Shown here: positions 31,761 to 40,937 of the stretch, one piece after another
How the letters are laid out: each line of letters starts with the position of its first letter
How positions within the stretch are numbered: position 1 is the first letter of the stretch
Source: Tautonia plasticadhaerens
GTDB taxonomy: Bacteria > Planctomycetota > Planctomycetia > Isosphaerales > Isosphaeraceae
Assembly (NCBI RefSeq): GCF_007752535.1
Contig: NZ_CP036426.1
Span: 2,418,001-2,482,000 of the forward strand
Length of the DNA: 64,000 bases
Reading direction: 5' to 3'
Notes under the pieces: generated by a model
What the model was told of the DNA's origin: nothing
Databases searched by the model: none
Seen by the model: the letters and a program-made list of their open reading frames with translations, nothing else
Made by a program: the position numbers and the translations under genes

Positions 31761-32906
31761 ATGAACGAACCGGAACCGAACGACCGAACGACCGCCGACC
31801 CGGGCCCGGGCCGTTACCGCCCGGGGCCGCACCGGGTCGCCCTGGTCGCCGCCGCCGTGACCTGGCCCCTGCTGTTCGTCGGGGGGCTGGTGACGACCTA
31901 CCGGGTCGGCATGGCGGTGCCCGACTGGCCGACGACGTTCGGCATCAACATGTTCGTGTACGACTTCTGGACGGCGCCCTGGGGCGTCTACGTCGAGCAC
32001 CTGCACCGGCTGCTCGGGACGCTCTCGGGGCTGGGGTGCGTGGTGCTGGCCTTCTGGTTCACCGGCGAGGCGGGCCGGGGGGCGTGGCGGCCGGCGGGGG
32101 TCGCGGTGGCGTCGGCGGCGGTGCTGGCGGGGGCGTGGGTCTGGCTCTCCGGGGTCGAGCCGTTCTTCGCGGGGATCGCGGTGCTGGGGGTCGTCGGCTC
32201 GATGCTGGCGCTCTGGTACGCGGCGGTCTGGCGGCGGGGGATGCCCGCGTTGGGCTGGCTGGCGCTCACGGCGGTCATCATCCAGGGGGCCCTGGGGGGC
32301 TACCGGGTCCGGCTGAACTCGACCGACCTGGCGGCGGTGCACGGCTGCACCGGGCAGGCGTTCTTCGCGCTGCTGGTCGCGCTCTGCGTCGTCACCGGCC
32401 GGGGATGGTCCGGTCCCCGGCCGTCGGCCCCCGACCGGGGAGGCTTGCGGTGGTGGGCGGCGGCGGCGGCGCTGCTGGTCTACGCGCAGATCGTCGCCGG
32501 TGCCTTGCTCCGGCACCGGAGCCTCGGCCTGGTGACCCACAGCTCGATGGCGGTTGCGGTGCTGATGACGGTCTCGGCGCTCGCGTTCGCGGTGCTGCGA
32601 GGCCGAGGGCGATGGCCTTCGCTGGTGCCTTCGGCGAGGGCGACGCTGGCCCTGGTGGTGGTGCAGGTGGCGCTGGGCGTCGCCTCGTGGTGGGTGCTCC
32701 GGCCGTTCGACGGCCTCCCCCGGCCGGTGACCCGGGGCCAGGCCGTCGTGAGGACCGCCCACCAGGCCAACGGGGCGCTGCTGCTGGCGGCGTCGACCGT
32801 GCTCGCGATGCGGGCCGCCCGCCCGTCGGGCCTCCGGGGCCGACCTTCGAATGCTCACGTCCCGATCGAACCCAACGAACGCGCCCTGGAGGCCGCGATC
32901 CGATGA
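31761..32906 (+). CDS. ctaA: haem A synthase
   Basis: The 381-residue protein has about eight transmembrane helices in two pseudo-symmetric halves. Family features are TYRVGMAVPDWPTTFG near the first helix, VEHLHRLLG with a haem-ligand histidine, and VHGCTGQAFFA and HSSMAVAV / AHQANGALLL with the other histidines. It oxidises the methyl group of haem O to a formyl group to make haem A for subunit I. Its stop overlaps the start of ctaB. The middle is rich in Ala, Gly and Val. Confidence 0.9.
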   Translation: MNEPEPNDRTTADPGPGRYRPGPHRVALVAAAVTWPLLFVGGLVTTYRVGMAVPDWPTTFGINMFVYDFWTAPWGVYVEHLHRLLGTLSGLGCVVLAFWFTGEAGRGAWRPAGVAVASAAVLAGAWVWLSGVEPFFAGIAVLGVVGSMLALWYAAVWRRGMPALGWLALTAVIIQGALGGYRVRLNSTDLAAVHGCTGQAFFALLVALCVVTGRGWSGPRPSAPDRGGLRWWAAAAALLVYAQIVAGALLRHRSLGLVTHSSMAVAVLMTVSALAFAVLRGRGRWPSLVPSARATLALVVVQVALGVASWWVLRPFDGLPRPVTRGQAVVRTAHQANGALLLAASTVLAMRAARPSGLRGRPSNAHVPIEPNERALEAAIR

Positions 32907-33868
32907 ACATGGCCGCCCCGACGGCATCCGCCGCCGCACTCGCCGATCCCCGAGCCCCCCGCACGTCGCCCGTCGATCGGGCTGACCTCGGGCGGGAGGA
33001 GGCACGAATCGGCGGGCTGGAGGACTACGTCGCCCTGACGAAGCCGAGGATCGTCGCCCTGGTGCTGGTGACGGTCACCGTCGGCTACCTGCTCGGGGCC
33101 CGGGGGGCGGCGAACCCGTTCTACCTGGCCTCGGCGCTGGTGGGCACCGCGCTGGTCGCGGCCAGCGGGAGCGTCTGGAACCAGGTGGTCGAGCGGTCCC
33201 GGGACGCCCGGATGCGTCGGACGGCCCGACGGCCGATCCCGAGCGGGCGGGTGTCGGCCGGGAAGGCGGCGGTGTTCGGGACGGCGCTGGGGCTGGCGGG
33301 GCTGGCCCTGCTGCTGGTGGGGCCGCACCCGGTCGCGGCGGCGGTGGCGCTGGTGACGTTCGTGCTCTACGCATTCGTCTACACCCTGCTGAAGCCGGTG
33401 ACGACCCTGAACACGGCCGTCGGCGCCGTGCCGGGCGCACTGCCCCCGGTGATCGGCTGGGCGGCGGCGACGGGCCAGCTGGGCATCGAGGCCTGGGCCC
33501 TGTTCCTGATCGTCTTCCTCTGGCAGTTCCCGCACTTCCTGGCCATCGCCTGGATCCACCGGGAGGACTACGCCCGGGGTGGCCACCGGATGCTCCCCTG
33601 CGTCGACCCGCTCGGCGTGCTCACCGGCCGGCAGGCGGCGGGTCATGCCCTGGTGCTGGTGCCGGTGGGACTGCTGCCGGTGGCGATCGGCCTGGCGGGC
33701 CCGGTGTATTGCATCGGGGCCCTGGCGCTGGGCCTGTACTACCTGGCCGGGGCCGTGAGGTTCTGGCAGGATGTCTCCGACGCGACCGCCCGGCGGCTGC
33801 TCGGGGCGTCGTTCTTGCACTTGCCCGCGATCCTGCTGCTGCTCTTGCTCAACCCCCTGCCGGCCTGA
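32903..33868 (+). CDS. ctaB: haem O synthase (protoheme IX farnesyltransferase)
   Basis: The 321-residue protein is a UbiA-family prenyltransferase with about nine helices. It has YVALTKPRIV at the start of the first helix, the Mg-diphosphate motif NQVVERSRDARMRRTARRP, and a second acidic segment in AWIHREDYARGG. It adds a farnesyl group to haem B to form haem O, the substrate of CtaA. It begins inside the ctaA stop codon. The next gene lies beyond a large palindrome. Confidence 0.93.
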   Translation: MNMAAPTASAAALADPRAPRTSPVDRADLGREEARIGGLEDYVALTKPRIVALVLVTVTVGYLLGARGAANPFYLASALVGTALVAASGSVWNQVVERSRDARMRRTARRPIPSGRVSAGKAAVFGTALGLAGLALLLVGPHPVAAAVALVTFVLYAFVYTLLKPVTTLNTAVGAVPGALPPVIGWAAATGQLGIEAWALFLIVFLWQFPHFLAIAWIHREDYARGGHRMLPCVDPLGVLTGRQAAGHALVLVPVGLLPVAIGLAGPVYCIGALALGLYYLAGAVRFWQDVSDATARRLLGASFLHLPAILLLLLLNPLPA

Positions 33869-33875
33869 ACCGGCC

Positions 33876-33931
33876 CGACCCGACGCGAGGCCGGGCCGAC
33901 GTCGACGTCGGCCCGGCCTCGCGTCGGGTCG
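33876..33931. terminator. perfect 56-bp palindrome between ctaB and coxC
   Basis: Bases 33876-33931 are their own reverse complement: 28-bp arms meet at GTC|GAC with no spacer. Key parts are CCGACGCGAGGCCGGGCC on the left and its mirror on the right. It begins seven bases after the ctaB stop. The transcript would form a very stable hairpin, which could terminate or stabilise the upstream mRNA and so separate the assembly genes from subunits III and IV. It may also extrude as a DNA cruciform. There is no T-tract. Confidence 0.8.
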
Positions 33932-33956
33932 ACGGTCGATCGCAATGGGAGCCGAG

Positions 33957-34934
33957 ATGGCCGAGACACCCCCCTTCGGCGAGGAGCCGACCGGAGAGCC
34001 CCACGACCACGCCCACCCCCCCGCCGGGGGGGGGGCACGCCACGCCCCCCCGGCCACGCCGGGCAAGGTAGCGCTCTGGCTGTTCCTGGCCACCGAGGTG
34101 ATGTTCTTCACCGGCCTGATCGGCTCCTACATCGTCCTCCGGGCCGGCAGCCCGCCGGGCTCGTACAGCACCCTCTTCCCCCCCGGCACCGACCTGGCCG
34201 CCCGCCAGGACGCCCGGGGGGTCGTCCTCACCGACGCCGGGGCCGACGAGGGGGCGGTCGTCCGCCTGATCCGCGAGGCGAACGGGATGACGGCCGAGGA
34301 GGCCGGGCACCTCGTCGAGACGGCGCACTCGGTGGGGTCGACCGTCGTGCTGGTCGATTCCGCCTACGGCCCGGCCGACGTGGACGGGTTGCAGGAGGCA
34401 CTGGGGTCGGTCGGGGCCGAGGCCAGCATCGAGGGGCTTGAGTCGTCCTCCTGGCCGGAGCCGTACAACGGGCTGGTCAACCCCCTGAGCATCGACCTGA
34501 CGGCGCTGAACACGTTCATCCTGATCTGCTCGTCGGTGACCATGGTGCTGGCGCTGGCGGCCATCCAGCGGGGGGACAAGGTCCGGCTCTCGCTCTGGCT
34601 GCTGGCGACGATCCTCATCGGCTCGACGTTCCTGGGCATCCAGGTCTATGAGTACTATCAACTGATGTTCGGCCACCGCTATTCGGTGGGCGTGAGCGCC
34701 TCGGGCCACTTCCGGCCGGAGGCGAGCCTGTTCGCCTCGGCCTTCTTCACGATGACCGGCTTCCACGGGGCGCACGTCACCGGGGGGGTGCTGGCGCTGA
34801 CGGTGATCTGGCTGCGGTCGCTGTTCGGCGGCTATTCGAGGGAGGACCACGCGGCGGTCGAGCTGGCGGGGCTGTACTGGCACTTCGTCGACCTCGTCTG
34901 GATCCTCCTGTTCACGGTCGTCTACCTGATCTGA
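33957..34934 (+). CDS. coxC: cytochrome c oxidase subunit III
   Basis: The 325-residue protein has the helices of a CoxC subunit: LWLFLATEVMFFTGLIGSY at the start, and FHGAHVTGGVLALTVIW and LYWHFVDLVWILLFTVVYL at the end. Between the first and second helices an insert of about 110 residues (from SPPGSYSTLFPPG to WPEPYNGL) is much longer than usual and looks like a small mixed alpha/beta domain. The ATG at 33957 follows GGGAG by five bases; 33945 is an in-frame alternative. The N-terminus has a His-rich run (EPHDHAHPP). Confidence 0.9.
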   Translation: MAETPPFGEEPTGEPHDHAHPPAGGGARHAPPATPGKVALWLFLATEVMFFTGLIGSYIVLRAGSPPGSYSTLFPPGTDLAARQDARGVVLTDAGADEGAVVRLIREANGMTAEEAGHLVETAHSVGSTVVLVDSAYGPADVDGLQEALGSVGAEASIEGLESSSWPEPYNGLVNPLSIDLTALNTFILICSSVTMVLALAAIQRGDKVRLSLWLLATILIGSTFLGIQVYEYYQLMFGHRYSVGVSASGHFRPEASLFASAFFTMTGFHGAHVTGGVLALTVIWLRSLFGGYSREDHAAVELAGLYWHFVDLVWILLFTVVYLI

Positions 34935-34983
34935 GTGGGTTGCCCGGGCGGGGAACCGAACGCCGGGGCGGAGGGGGAATCGC

Positions 34984-35376
34984 ATGGACCCGACCGGGAC
35001 GCCGACCACGGTGGTGATCGCCGAGCAGCAGCACACGTCGCACGTGAAGGCGTACCTGCGCGTCTTCCTCGCGCTCCTGCTGCTGACCCTGGCGGAATAC
35101 ATCTACGCCAAGGCCTTCGCCGGGTCGACTCCCCTGGTGTTGATCGGCGGGCTGATGCTGCTGGCGGTCGCCAAGGCGGGGCTGGTGGGCCTGTTCTTCA
35201 TGCACCTGCTGTTCGAGGGCCGCTGGAAGTACCTGGTGCTGATCCCGACGACGTTCCTGGCGGTCGTCACCGTGGCCGCCCTCGTGCCCGACATCGCCAT
35301 GAGGGCGGACGCACGGGCCGAGTCGGCCCCGGCACCGCCCTCGGACGCCCGCCGGGAGCCGGGGCGTCCGGGCTGA
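34984..35376 (+). CDS. cytochrome c oxidase subunit IV family protein
   Basis: The 130-residue protein has three hydrophobic helices: VFLALLLLTLAEYIYA, LVLIGGLMLLAVAKAGLVGLFFMHL and YLVLIPTTFLAVVTVAALV. The pattern KAGLVGLFFMHL is typical of the small prokaryotic subunit IV that stabilises caa3-type oxidases. A His pair precedes the first helix (QQHTSHVKAYLRVF). It is the last gene of the oxidase operon, 49 bases after coxC, and is followed by the metal-efflux genes. Confidence 0.82.
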   Translation: MDPTGTPTTVVIAEQQHTSHVKAYLRVFLALLLLTLAEYIYAKAFAGSTPLVLIGGLMLLAVAKAGLVGLFFMHLLFEGRWKYLVLIPTTFLAVVTVAALVPDIAMRADARAESAPAPPSDARREPGRPG

Positions 35377-35459
35377 TCGGCGACTTCGGGGTTCCGCGAT
35401 CGGGCCGACCGTCTACAATGGGGGAGTCCCTCGCACCCGATCTGGTCCAGGTGGCCCGC

Positions 35460-35846
35460 ATGATTCGACCCGGCCTCGTCGCACTCATGATCGGCATCCT
35501 CCTGGCCGACCCGCTGCTCTGCGGGTCGGCCGAGGCCGAGGCCCCGTGCGACGGCCGGTGCGCCGAGACGCCGGCGAGGGACGACGGCCACGGGCCCGCC
35601 CCGCTGGACGTCTGCCACGACGAGGGGCACGAGTGCGCCTGCCAGGGCGTGACGAACCAGCCGACCGGCAAGGCGGACGAGTCGTCGGGGGCGATGGGCA
35701 AGGCGCTCCCGTCCCCGCTGACGTCGAGGCCGGACCTGCCCGAGTCCCGGCCCCCGGCCCGCCCCCCCATCCCCCGGCCGGAGGACGCCGACGGCCCCCC
35801 CGTCGGCCGATCGCTCCGGATCGCCCTCGGCTCCTTCCGGGACTGA
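35460..35846 (+). CDS. small exported Cys/His-rich protein, possible metal binder
   Basis: The 128-residue protein starts with a signal peptide (VALMIGILLADPLLCGSAEAEA). The next 40 residues hold five cysteines and three histidines (PCDGRC, GHG, VCHDEGHECACQ), a pattern suited to metal binding. The C-terminus is proline-rich. I chose the ATG at 35460, which begins the signal peptide; an ATG at 35418 is in frame but overlaps a -10-like TACAAT (35414-35419). It precedes an RND efflux system on the same strand, so a periplasmic metal-sensing or delivery role is plausible. No family is recognised. Confidence 0.65.
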   Translation: MIRPGLVALMIGILLADPLLCGSAEAEAPCDGRCAETPARDDGHGPAPLDVCHDEGHECACQGVTNQPTGKADESSGAMGKALPSPLTSRPDLPESRPPARPPIPRPEDADGPPVGRSLRIALGSFRD

Positions 35847-35957
35847 TCCCGGACGGCCCACGCGACCTCGTCTCGGCGACCTGCCCCGCCCGCCCGACCC
35901 GGCGGCGGGGGGTCGTCGCGGTCCGTCGACCGTCCGATTCGACCGGGGATCCGTTCC

Positions 35958-37448
35958 ATGACGTTCTCGAAGAAGATCCCGCCGGGCCTCCTCGCGGGGC
36001 TGCTGCTGGGGGCTGCGCTCGGCGCCGGCTCGCTGTTCTTGATCCGAGGAGGACCCGGCACCCCGCCCGACCCGGGTGGGCACGGGGGGCACGACGAGGG
36101 GGGACACGCCCCCGGCGTCGTCGAGTTGCCGCGGGAGCAATGGATCCCCGCGGGGCTCCGGGTGGAGCCGGCGGAGGAGGGCGACCTGACGCTGGTCCGG
36201 GCCGTGACCGGCAGCGTCTCGGCCAACGAGGACCGGCTGGCCCACGTCTACCCCGTGGTCGAGGGGATCGCCCACGAGGTCTACGTCCGCTTCGGCGACC
36301 GGGTCGAGCGGGGGGACGAGCTGGCGTTGATCGACAGCCGGGAGGTGGGCCAGGCCAAGCTCGCCCTGGTGGTGGCCCGCCAGGGGGTCCGGATTGCGTC
36401 GGTCAACGACGAGTGGGCCGCGACGATCCACCGGAACGTGAAGGACCTCATCGAGGTCCTCGACGGGGAGCCCCCCGTCCAGGAGGTGGTCGGCCGCTTC
36501 GAGGGCCGGCCGATGGGCGAGTATCGGTCGCAATTGCTCTCCTCCTACGCCCGGTTCGTCCAGGCCCGGACGGAGTTCGATCGCGACGCGGAGCTGAACC
36601 GGCGGGACGCCCTGAGCGAGAAGGCGTACCTGCAGACCAAGGCCGAGTTCGAGACGGCGCTGGCCGAGTACAAGGCGGTGATGGAGCAGGCCGCGTTCAC
36701 CTCCGAACAGCACCGGCTCCAGTCCCAGCAGGCCCTGGAGCAGGCCCGGGTGGCGGAGGGCTCGGCGCGGTCGGCCCTGATGATCCTCGGCTACGACGAG
36801 GCGGAGGTCGATGCGATGGACCCCCTGGGGGAAGGGGAAGAAGTGGCGCATGCCACCGTCACCGCCCCGTTCTCGGGGACGATCACCGAGAAGGACGTGG
36901 TGATCGAGGAGCGGGTCGGCCCGCAGAAGAAGCTGTTCGACCTGGCCGACCTGTCGACCGTCTGGGTGCGGGCGGACATCTATGAGAAGGACCTGCCGCT
37001 GCTGGCGGGGCTCCAGGGCCGGACGATCCGCTTCCGGACCGAGTCGTACCCCGACCGGGACTTCGAGGCGGAGGTCTTCTACACCGGGGACCTCGTCGAC
37101 CCCTCGACGAGGACCGTGCGGCTGGTGGCCGAGGCCGACAACGCCGATGGGCTGCTCAAGCCGGGCCAGTTCGCCACTGTCGAGCTGCCGGTCGGGGTGG
37201 CGGGGGGGGTGTTGCGGGTGCCGGAGTCGGCGTTGCAGGAGGGCGGGGGGGAGTCATACCTGTTCGTCCACCTCGGCGGAGATCGGTTCGAGCGGCGGGA
37301 CGTGGCGACCGGCCGCCGGGTGCCGGGGGAGGCCGTCGAGGTGATCGGGGGGCTCCGGCCCGGGGAGCCGGTGGTCGTCTCGGGGGCCTTCGCGCTGAAG
37401 TCGGCGATGCTCCTGGACGCGTCGGGGGAAGCGGGCCACGCACACTGA
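35958..37448 (+). CDS. RND efflux periplasmic adaptor (CzcB/CusB-like)
   Basis: The 496-residue protein has an N-terminal membrane anchor or signal (PGLLAGLLLGAALGAGSLFLI), a His/Gly-rich stretch (GHGGHDEGGH) likely to bind metal, then the membrane-fusion fold: lipoyl half-motif around YPVVEGIAHEVYVRFGDRV, a long alpha-hairpin (about residues 110-270), the returning lipoyl half (HATVTAPFSGTITEKDV) and beta-barrel region. It links the inner-membrane pump with an outer-membrane channel. The pump follows after 20 bases. No CzcC-like outer-membrane protein gene is present in the window. Confidence 0.88.
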   Translation: MTFSKKIPPGLLAGLLLGAALGAGSLFLIRGGPGTPPDPGGHGGHDEGGHAPGVVELPREQWIPAGLRVEPAEEGDLTLVRAVTGSVSANEDRLAHVYPVVEGIAHEVYVRFGDRVERGDELALIDSREVGQAKLALVVARQGVRIASVNDEWAATIHRNVKDLIEVLDGEPPVQEVVGRFEGRPMGEYRSQLLSSYARFVQARTEFDRDAELNRRDALSEKAYLQTKAEFETALAEYKAVMEQAAFTSEQHRLQSQQALEQARVAEGSARSALMILGYDEAEVDAMDPLGEGEEVAHATVTAPFSGTITEKDVVIEERVGPQKKLFDLADLSTVWVRADIYEKDLPLLAGLQGRTIRFRTESYPDRDFEAEVFYTGDLVDPSTRTVRLVAEADNADGLLKPGQFATVELPVGVAGGVLRVPESALQEGGGESYLFVHLGGDRFERRDVATGRRVPGEAVEVIGGLRPGEPVVVSGAFALKSAMLLDASGEAGHAH

Positions 37449-37467
37449 GCCGGAGGAAGCCGAGGCC

Positions 37468-40400
37468 ATGATCGACCGCATCATCGTCGCATCGCTCGAC
37501 AATCGGCTCATCGTCCTGCTGCTGGCCGCGTTGCTGGTCGCCGGGGGGGTGGGGGCCGCGCTCCGGCTGCCGATCGACGCGGTGCCGGACGTGACGAACG
37601 TGCAGGTCCAGGTGCTGACCAACGCGCCGGGCCTGGGGCCGGTGGAGGTGGAGCAGTACGTCACCTTCCCGGTCGAGGCGGCCATGAGCGGCCTGCCCCG
37701 GGTGGAGGAGGTCCGCTCGGTCACCCGATTCGGCCTCTCCGCCGTGACGATCGTCTTCGAGGAGGGGACCGACATCTACTGGGCCCGGAACCTCGTCGAC
37801 GCCCGGCTCGGCGAGGCGACCCGCGGCATCCCCGAGGGCTACGGCGAGCCTGAGATGGGGCCGATCTCCTCCGGCCTGGGGGAGATCTTCCAGTTCGAGG
37901 TCCGGGCCGAGCCGGGGTACGACCACGACCTGATGGAGCTGCGGTCGATCCTGGACTGGCAGGTCGCCTTCCAGCTGAGGAGCCTGCCCGGGGTGGTCGA
38001 GGTGAACGCGTTCGGCGGGGAGCTGAAGACCTACGAGGTGCAGCTCGACCCGTCGAGGCTGCTCCACTACCGGATCCCGCTCAACGACGTCTTCGAGGCG
38101 CTCGAGCGGAATAACCACAACCAGGGCGGCGGCTACATCGTCCACGACCGGGAGCAGCGGATCGTCCGGGGTGAGGGGCTGATCCGGGATCTCGACGACG
38201 TGGGGGACATCGTCCTGGCCAGCCGGGAGGACGGCACCCCGGTCCTCGTCCGGGACGTCGGCGAGGTCCGCTTCGACCCCATGCTCCGCCAGGGGGCCGT
38301 CACCCGGGACGGCGAGGGGGAGGCGGTCATCGGCATCGTGATGATGCTCATCGGCGAGAACGGCCGGGTCGTGGTCGACCGCGTCAAGGAGCGGATCGCG
38401 GAGATCGAGGGCTCGCTGCCGCCGGGGGTCGTCATCGACCCGTTCTACGACCGCACCGACCTGATAGGCCGGACGATCGCGACGGTCGTCGAGAACGTCA
38501 GCGGGGGCGCCCTGCTGGTGGTGGTCATGCTGCTGCTGCTGGTGGGGGATCTGAGGGCCGGGCTGATCGTGGCGGCGGCGATCCCGCTGTCGGCCCTGGG
38601 CATGATCCTGGCGATGGAGGCGCTCGGCGTCTCGGCCAACCTGATGAGCCTGGGGGCGGTCGACTTCGGGATCATCGTCGACGGCGCGGTGGTGGTGGTC
38701 GAGAACTGCATCCGGAGGGCCGGCGCCTACGCGGCGGCCCACCCCGAGCGGCGGTCGGTGCCGATGCGCGTGTTCCGGCAGGCCTCCAAGGAGGTGGGCC
38801 GGCCGGTGCTGTTCTCGGGGCTGGTGGTCATCCTCGTCTTCCTGCCGGTGCTGAGCCTGAGGGGGATCGAGGGCGCGATGTTCCGGCCGATGGCGATCAG
38901 TTTCATGTCGGCCCTGGCCGGGGCCCTGGTGCTCTCGGTCACGGTGATGCCCGTGCTGGCCTCGCTGCTGCTGGCCGGCCGGGTGGCCCGGAGGGAGACG
39001 GCGCTGGTCCGGGGGGCGAGGGCGGCCTACGCCCCGGTGTTGCGCCGGGCACTGGACCGGCCCTGGCTGGCGGTGGGGTCGGCCGGGGTGCTGCTGGCGG
39101 TCGGGGCGGTGATAGCGCCGGGGCTGGGGGCCGAGTTCATCCCCCGGCTCGACGAGGGGGCGGTCGCGTTCCAGGCCTGGCGGCTGCCGAGCGTCTCGCT
39201 GGAGGAGTCGATCGAGGGGACGACGAACGTCGAACGCGTGCTGATGCAATTCCCCGAGGTGGACACGGTCGTCTCCAAGACCGGCCGGCCGGAGATCGCC
39301 ACCGACCCGATGGGCGTGGAGATCAGCGACATCTTCGTCATGCTCCACCCGAGGGCCGAGATCTCCCCGCTGGAATGGCCGCTGGTGGCGCTGGGTCTCC
39401 GGGAACGGCCCGTGCCGCGCCGGACGACGACCCGGAGCCCCGCCGACCTGCGGGAGGTGATGCGAGCCGTGCACCGGGAGATGACGGGTGAGGCGGAGAT
39501 CCCCGAGGCGAAGGACGGGGAGCTGCTCGAATGGGCGACGGAGATCTTCCGGGACTTCGAGCGGCGGAACCTCCGGCCCGGGAAGGACCGGCTCGTCGAC
39601 GCGATGGACCGGCTGCTGACGCGATACGTGCCGTCGAACTCATTCAGCGACTCGCAGCCGATCGAGCTGAGGGTGCAGGAGCTGATCTCCGGGGTGCGCT
39701 CCGACGTCGGGATCAGCCTCTACGGGCCGGATCTCGGCGTGCTGGAACGCAAGGGGGACGAGATCGTCGCCGCCGTGGCCGGGGTCCCGGGGGGCGCCGA
39801 CGTGAGGGCGCAGCGGATCGCCGGCCAGCCGAACATCCGGATCGTCGTCGACCGGGACGCGCTGGCCCGGTACGACATCAACGCCGCCGACGTGCTGGAC
39901 GCCGTCTCCGCGATCGGCGGCAACGTCGTCGGGCAGGTACTCGAAGGCCAGCCGAGGTTCCCGCTGCAGGCGCGCTACGCGCCGGAGTACCGATCGGACC
40001 TGGAGGCGCTCCGGCAGATCCGGATCGCCGACCCGCTGGGCCGGCAGATCCCGCTGGAGCAGCTGGCCGACCTGTCGGTCGAGGAGGGCCCGGCCCTGGT
40101 GACCCGGGAGGCGATCCAGCGCCGGCTGCAGATCGAGGCGAACGTCCGGGGCCGGGACCTGGCCGGGTTCGTGGCCGAGGCCCAGCAGGCCGTCCGCTCG
40201 GGGGTCGACCTGCCGCCGGGCTACGTCGTCTCCTGGGGGGGGCAGTTCGAGAACCTCCGGGAGGCGGCCGGCCGGCTGGCGATCGCCGTCCCGGTGGCCC
40301 TGCTGCTGATCTTCGCGCTGCTCTATGCGACGTTCGGGTCGCTCCGGCTCACAATGTTGATCTTCTTAAACGTGCCGATCGCCGCGACGGGGGGCATCCT

Positions 40401-40794
40401 GGCGCTCTGGCTGCGGGGCATGCCGTTCTCGATCTCGGCGGGCATCGGGTTCATCGCCCTGTTCGGCATCGCGGTCATGAACGGCGTGGTGCTGGTGGAG
40501 CACGTCCGGGACCTGCGTCGGGGGGGGGCCGACCGGCGGGAGGCGGTCTTCGGCGGGGCGATGGACCGACTCCGGCCGGTGCTGATGACGGCGACGACCG
40601 ACGCCCTGGGGTTCCTGCCCATGGCGCTGTCGACCGGCGCCGGGGCCGAGGTGCAGCGGCCGCTGGCGACGGTGGTCATCGGCGGCGTGGTCACCTCCAC
40701 AGTGCTGACGCTGGTGGTGCTGCCGGCCATCTACCACTGGTTCGAGCCCCCCGAGCGGCCGGCCGAGGGCGAGGAGGGGGACGAGGATGGATAA
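37468..40794 (+). CDS. heavy-metal RND pump (CzcA-like)
   Basis: The 1108-residue protein has the twelve-helix RND layout with two large periplasmic loops. In the fourth helix, near residue 395-410, the sequence DFGIIVDGAVVVVEN holds the acidic residues used for proton coupling in divalent-cation (Zn, Co, Cd or Ni) exporters; the monovalent copper type has a different motif there. The N-terminal LPIDAVPDVTNVQVQV is the typical start of HME-RND pumps. The adaptor is encoded just upstream and a CDF exporter downstream, so the operon probably exports Zn, Co or Cd. Which metal is not shown by the sequence. Confidence 0.92.
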   Translation: MIDRIIVASLDNRLIVLLLAALLVAGGVGAALRLPIDAVPDVTNVQVQVLTNAPGLGPVEVEQYVTFPVEAAMSGLPRVEEVRSVTRFGLSAVTIVFEEGTDIYWARNLVDARLGEATRGIPEGYGEPEMGPISSGLGEIFQFEVRAEPGYDHDLMELRSILDWQVAFQLRSLPGVVEVNAFGGELKTYEVQLDPSRLLHYRIPLNDVFEALERNNHNQGGGYIVHDREQRIVRGEGLIRDLDDVGDIVLASREDGTPVLVRDVGEVRFDPMLRQGAVTRDGEGEAVIGIVMMLIGENGRVVVDRVKERIAEIEGSLPPGVVIDPFYDRTDLIGRTIATVVENVSGGALLVVVMLLLLVGDLRAGLIVAAAIPLSALGMILAMEALGVSANLMSLGAVDFGIIVDGAVVVVENCIRRAGAYAAAHPERRSVPMRVFRQASKEVGRPVLFSGLVVILVFLPVLSLRGIEGAMFRPMAISFMSALAGALVLSVTVMPVLASLLLAGRVARRETALVRGARAAYAPVLRRALDRPWLAVGSAGVLLAVGAVIAPGLGAEFIPRLDEGAVAFQAWRLPSVSLEESIEGTTNVERVLMQFPEVDTVVSKTGRPEIATDPMGVEISDIFVMLHPRAEISPLEWPLVALGLRERPVPRRTTTRSPADLREVMRAVHREMTGEAEIPEAKDGELLEWATEIFRDFERRNLRPGKDRLVDAMDRLLTRYVPSNSFSDSQPIELRVQELISGVRSDVGISLYGPDLGVLERKGDEIVAAVAGVPGGADVRAQRIAGQPNIRIVVDRDALARYDINAADVLDAVSAIGGNVVGQVLEGQPRFPLQARYAPEYRSDLEALRQIRIADPLGRQIPLEQLADLSVEEGPALVTREAIQRRLQIEANVRGRDLAGFVAEAQQAVRSGVDLPPGYVVSWGGQFENLREAAGRLAIAVPVALLLIFALLYATFGSLRLTMLIFLNVPIAATGGILALWLRGMPFSISAGIGFIALFGIAVMNGVVLVEHVRDLRRGGADRREAVFGGAMDRLRPVLMTATTDALGFLPMALSTGAGAEVQRPLATVVIGGVVTSTVLTLVVLPAIYHWFEPPERPAEGEEGDEDG

Positions 40795-40937
40795 TCCCAA
40801 TCTCCGGCCGCCGTCCCACCCGGGCCGGTGGCCGAGGGAGACGGCCCCGGCCCCGGCCCCGGCCGTGCCGGGGGGGTCGCCGAGTGTGACGAGGGGGCGG
40901 GCCGTCCGCCCGATCGACCTGGAGGGGGGAGCGGTTG

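Noticed and set aside
37468-40794. Copper/silver (CusA-type) pump
   Set aside because: The helix-4 motif DFGIIVDGAVVVVEN fits divalent-cation pumps, and the adjacent CDF has zinc-type HxxxD sites.
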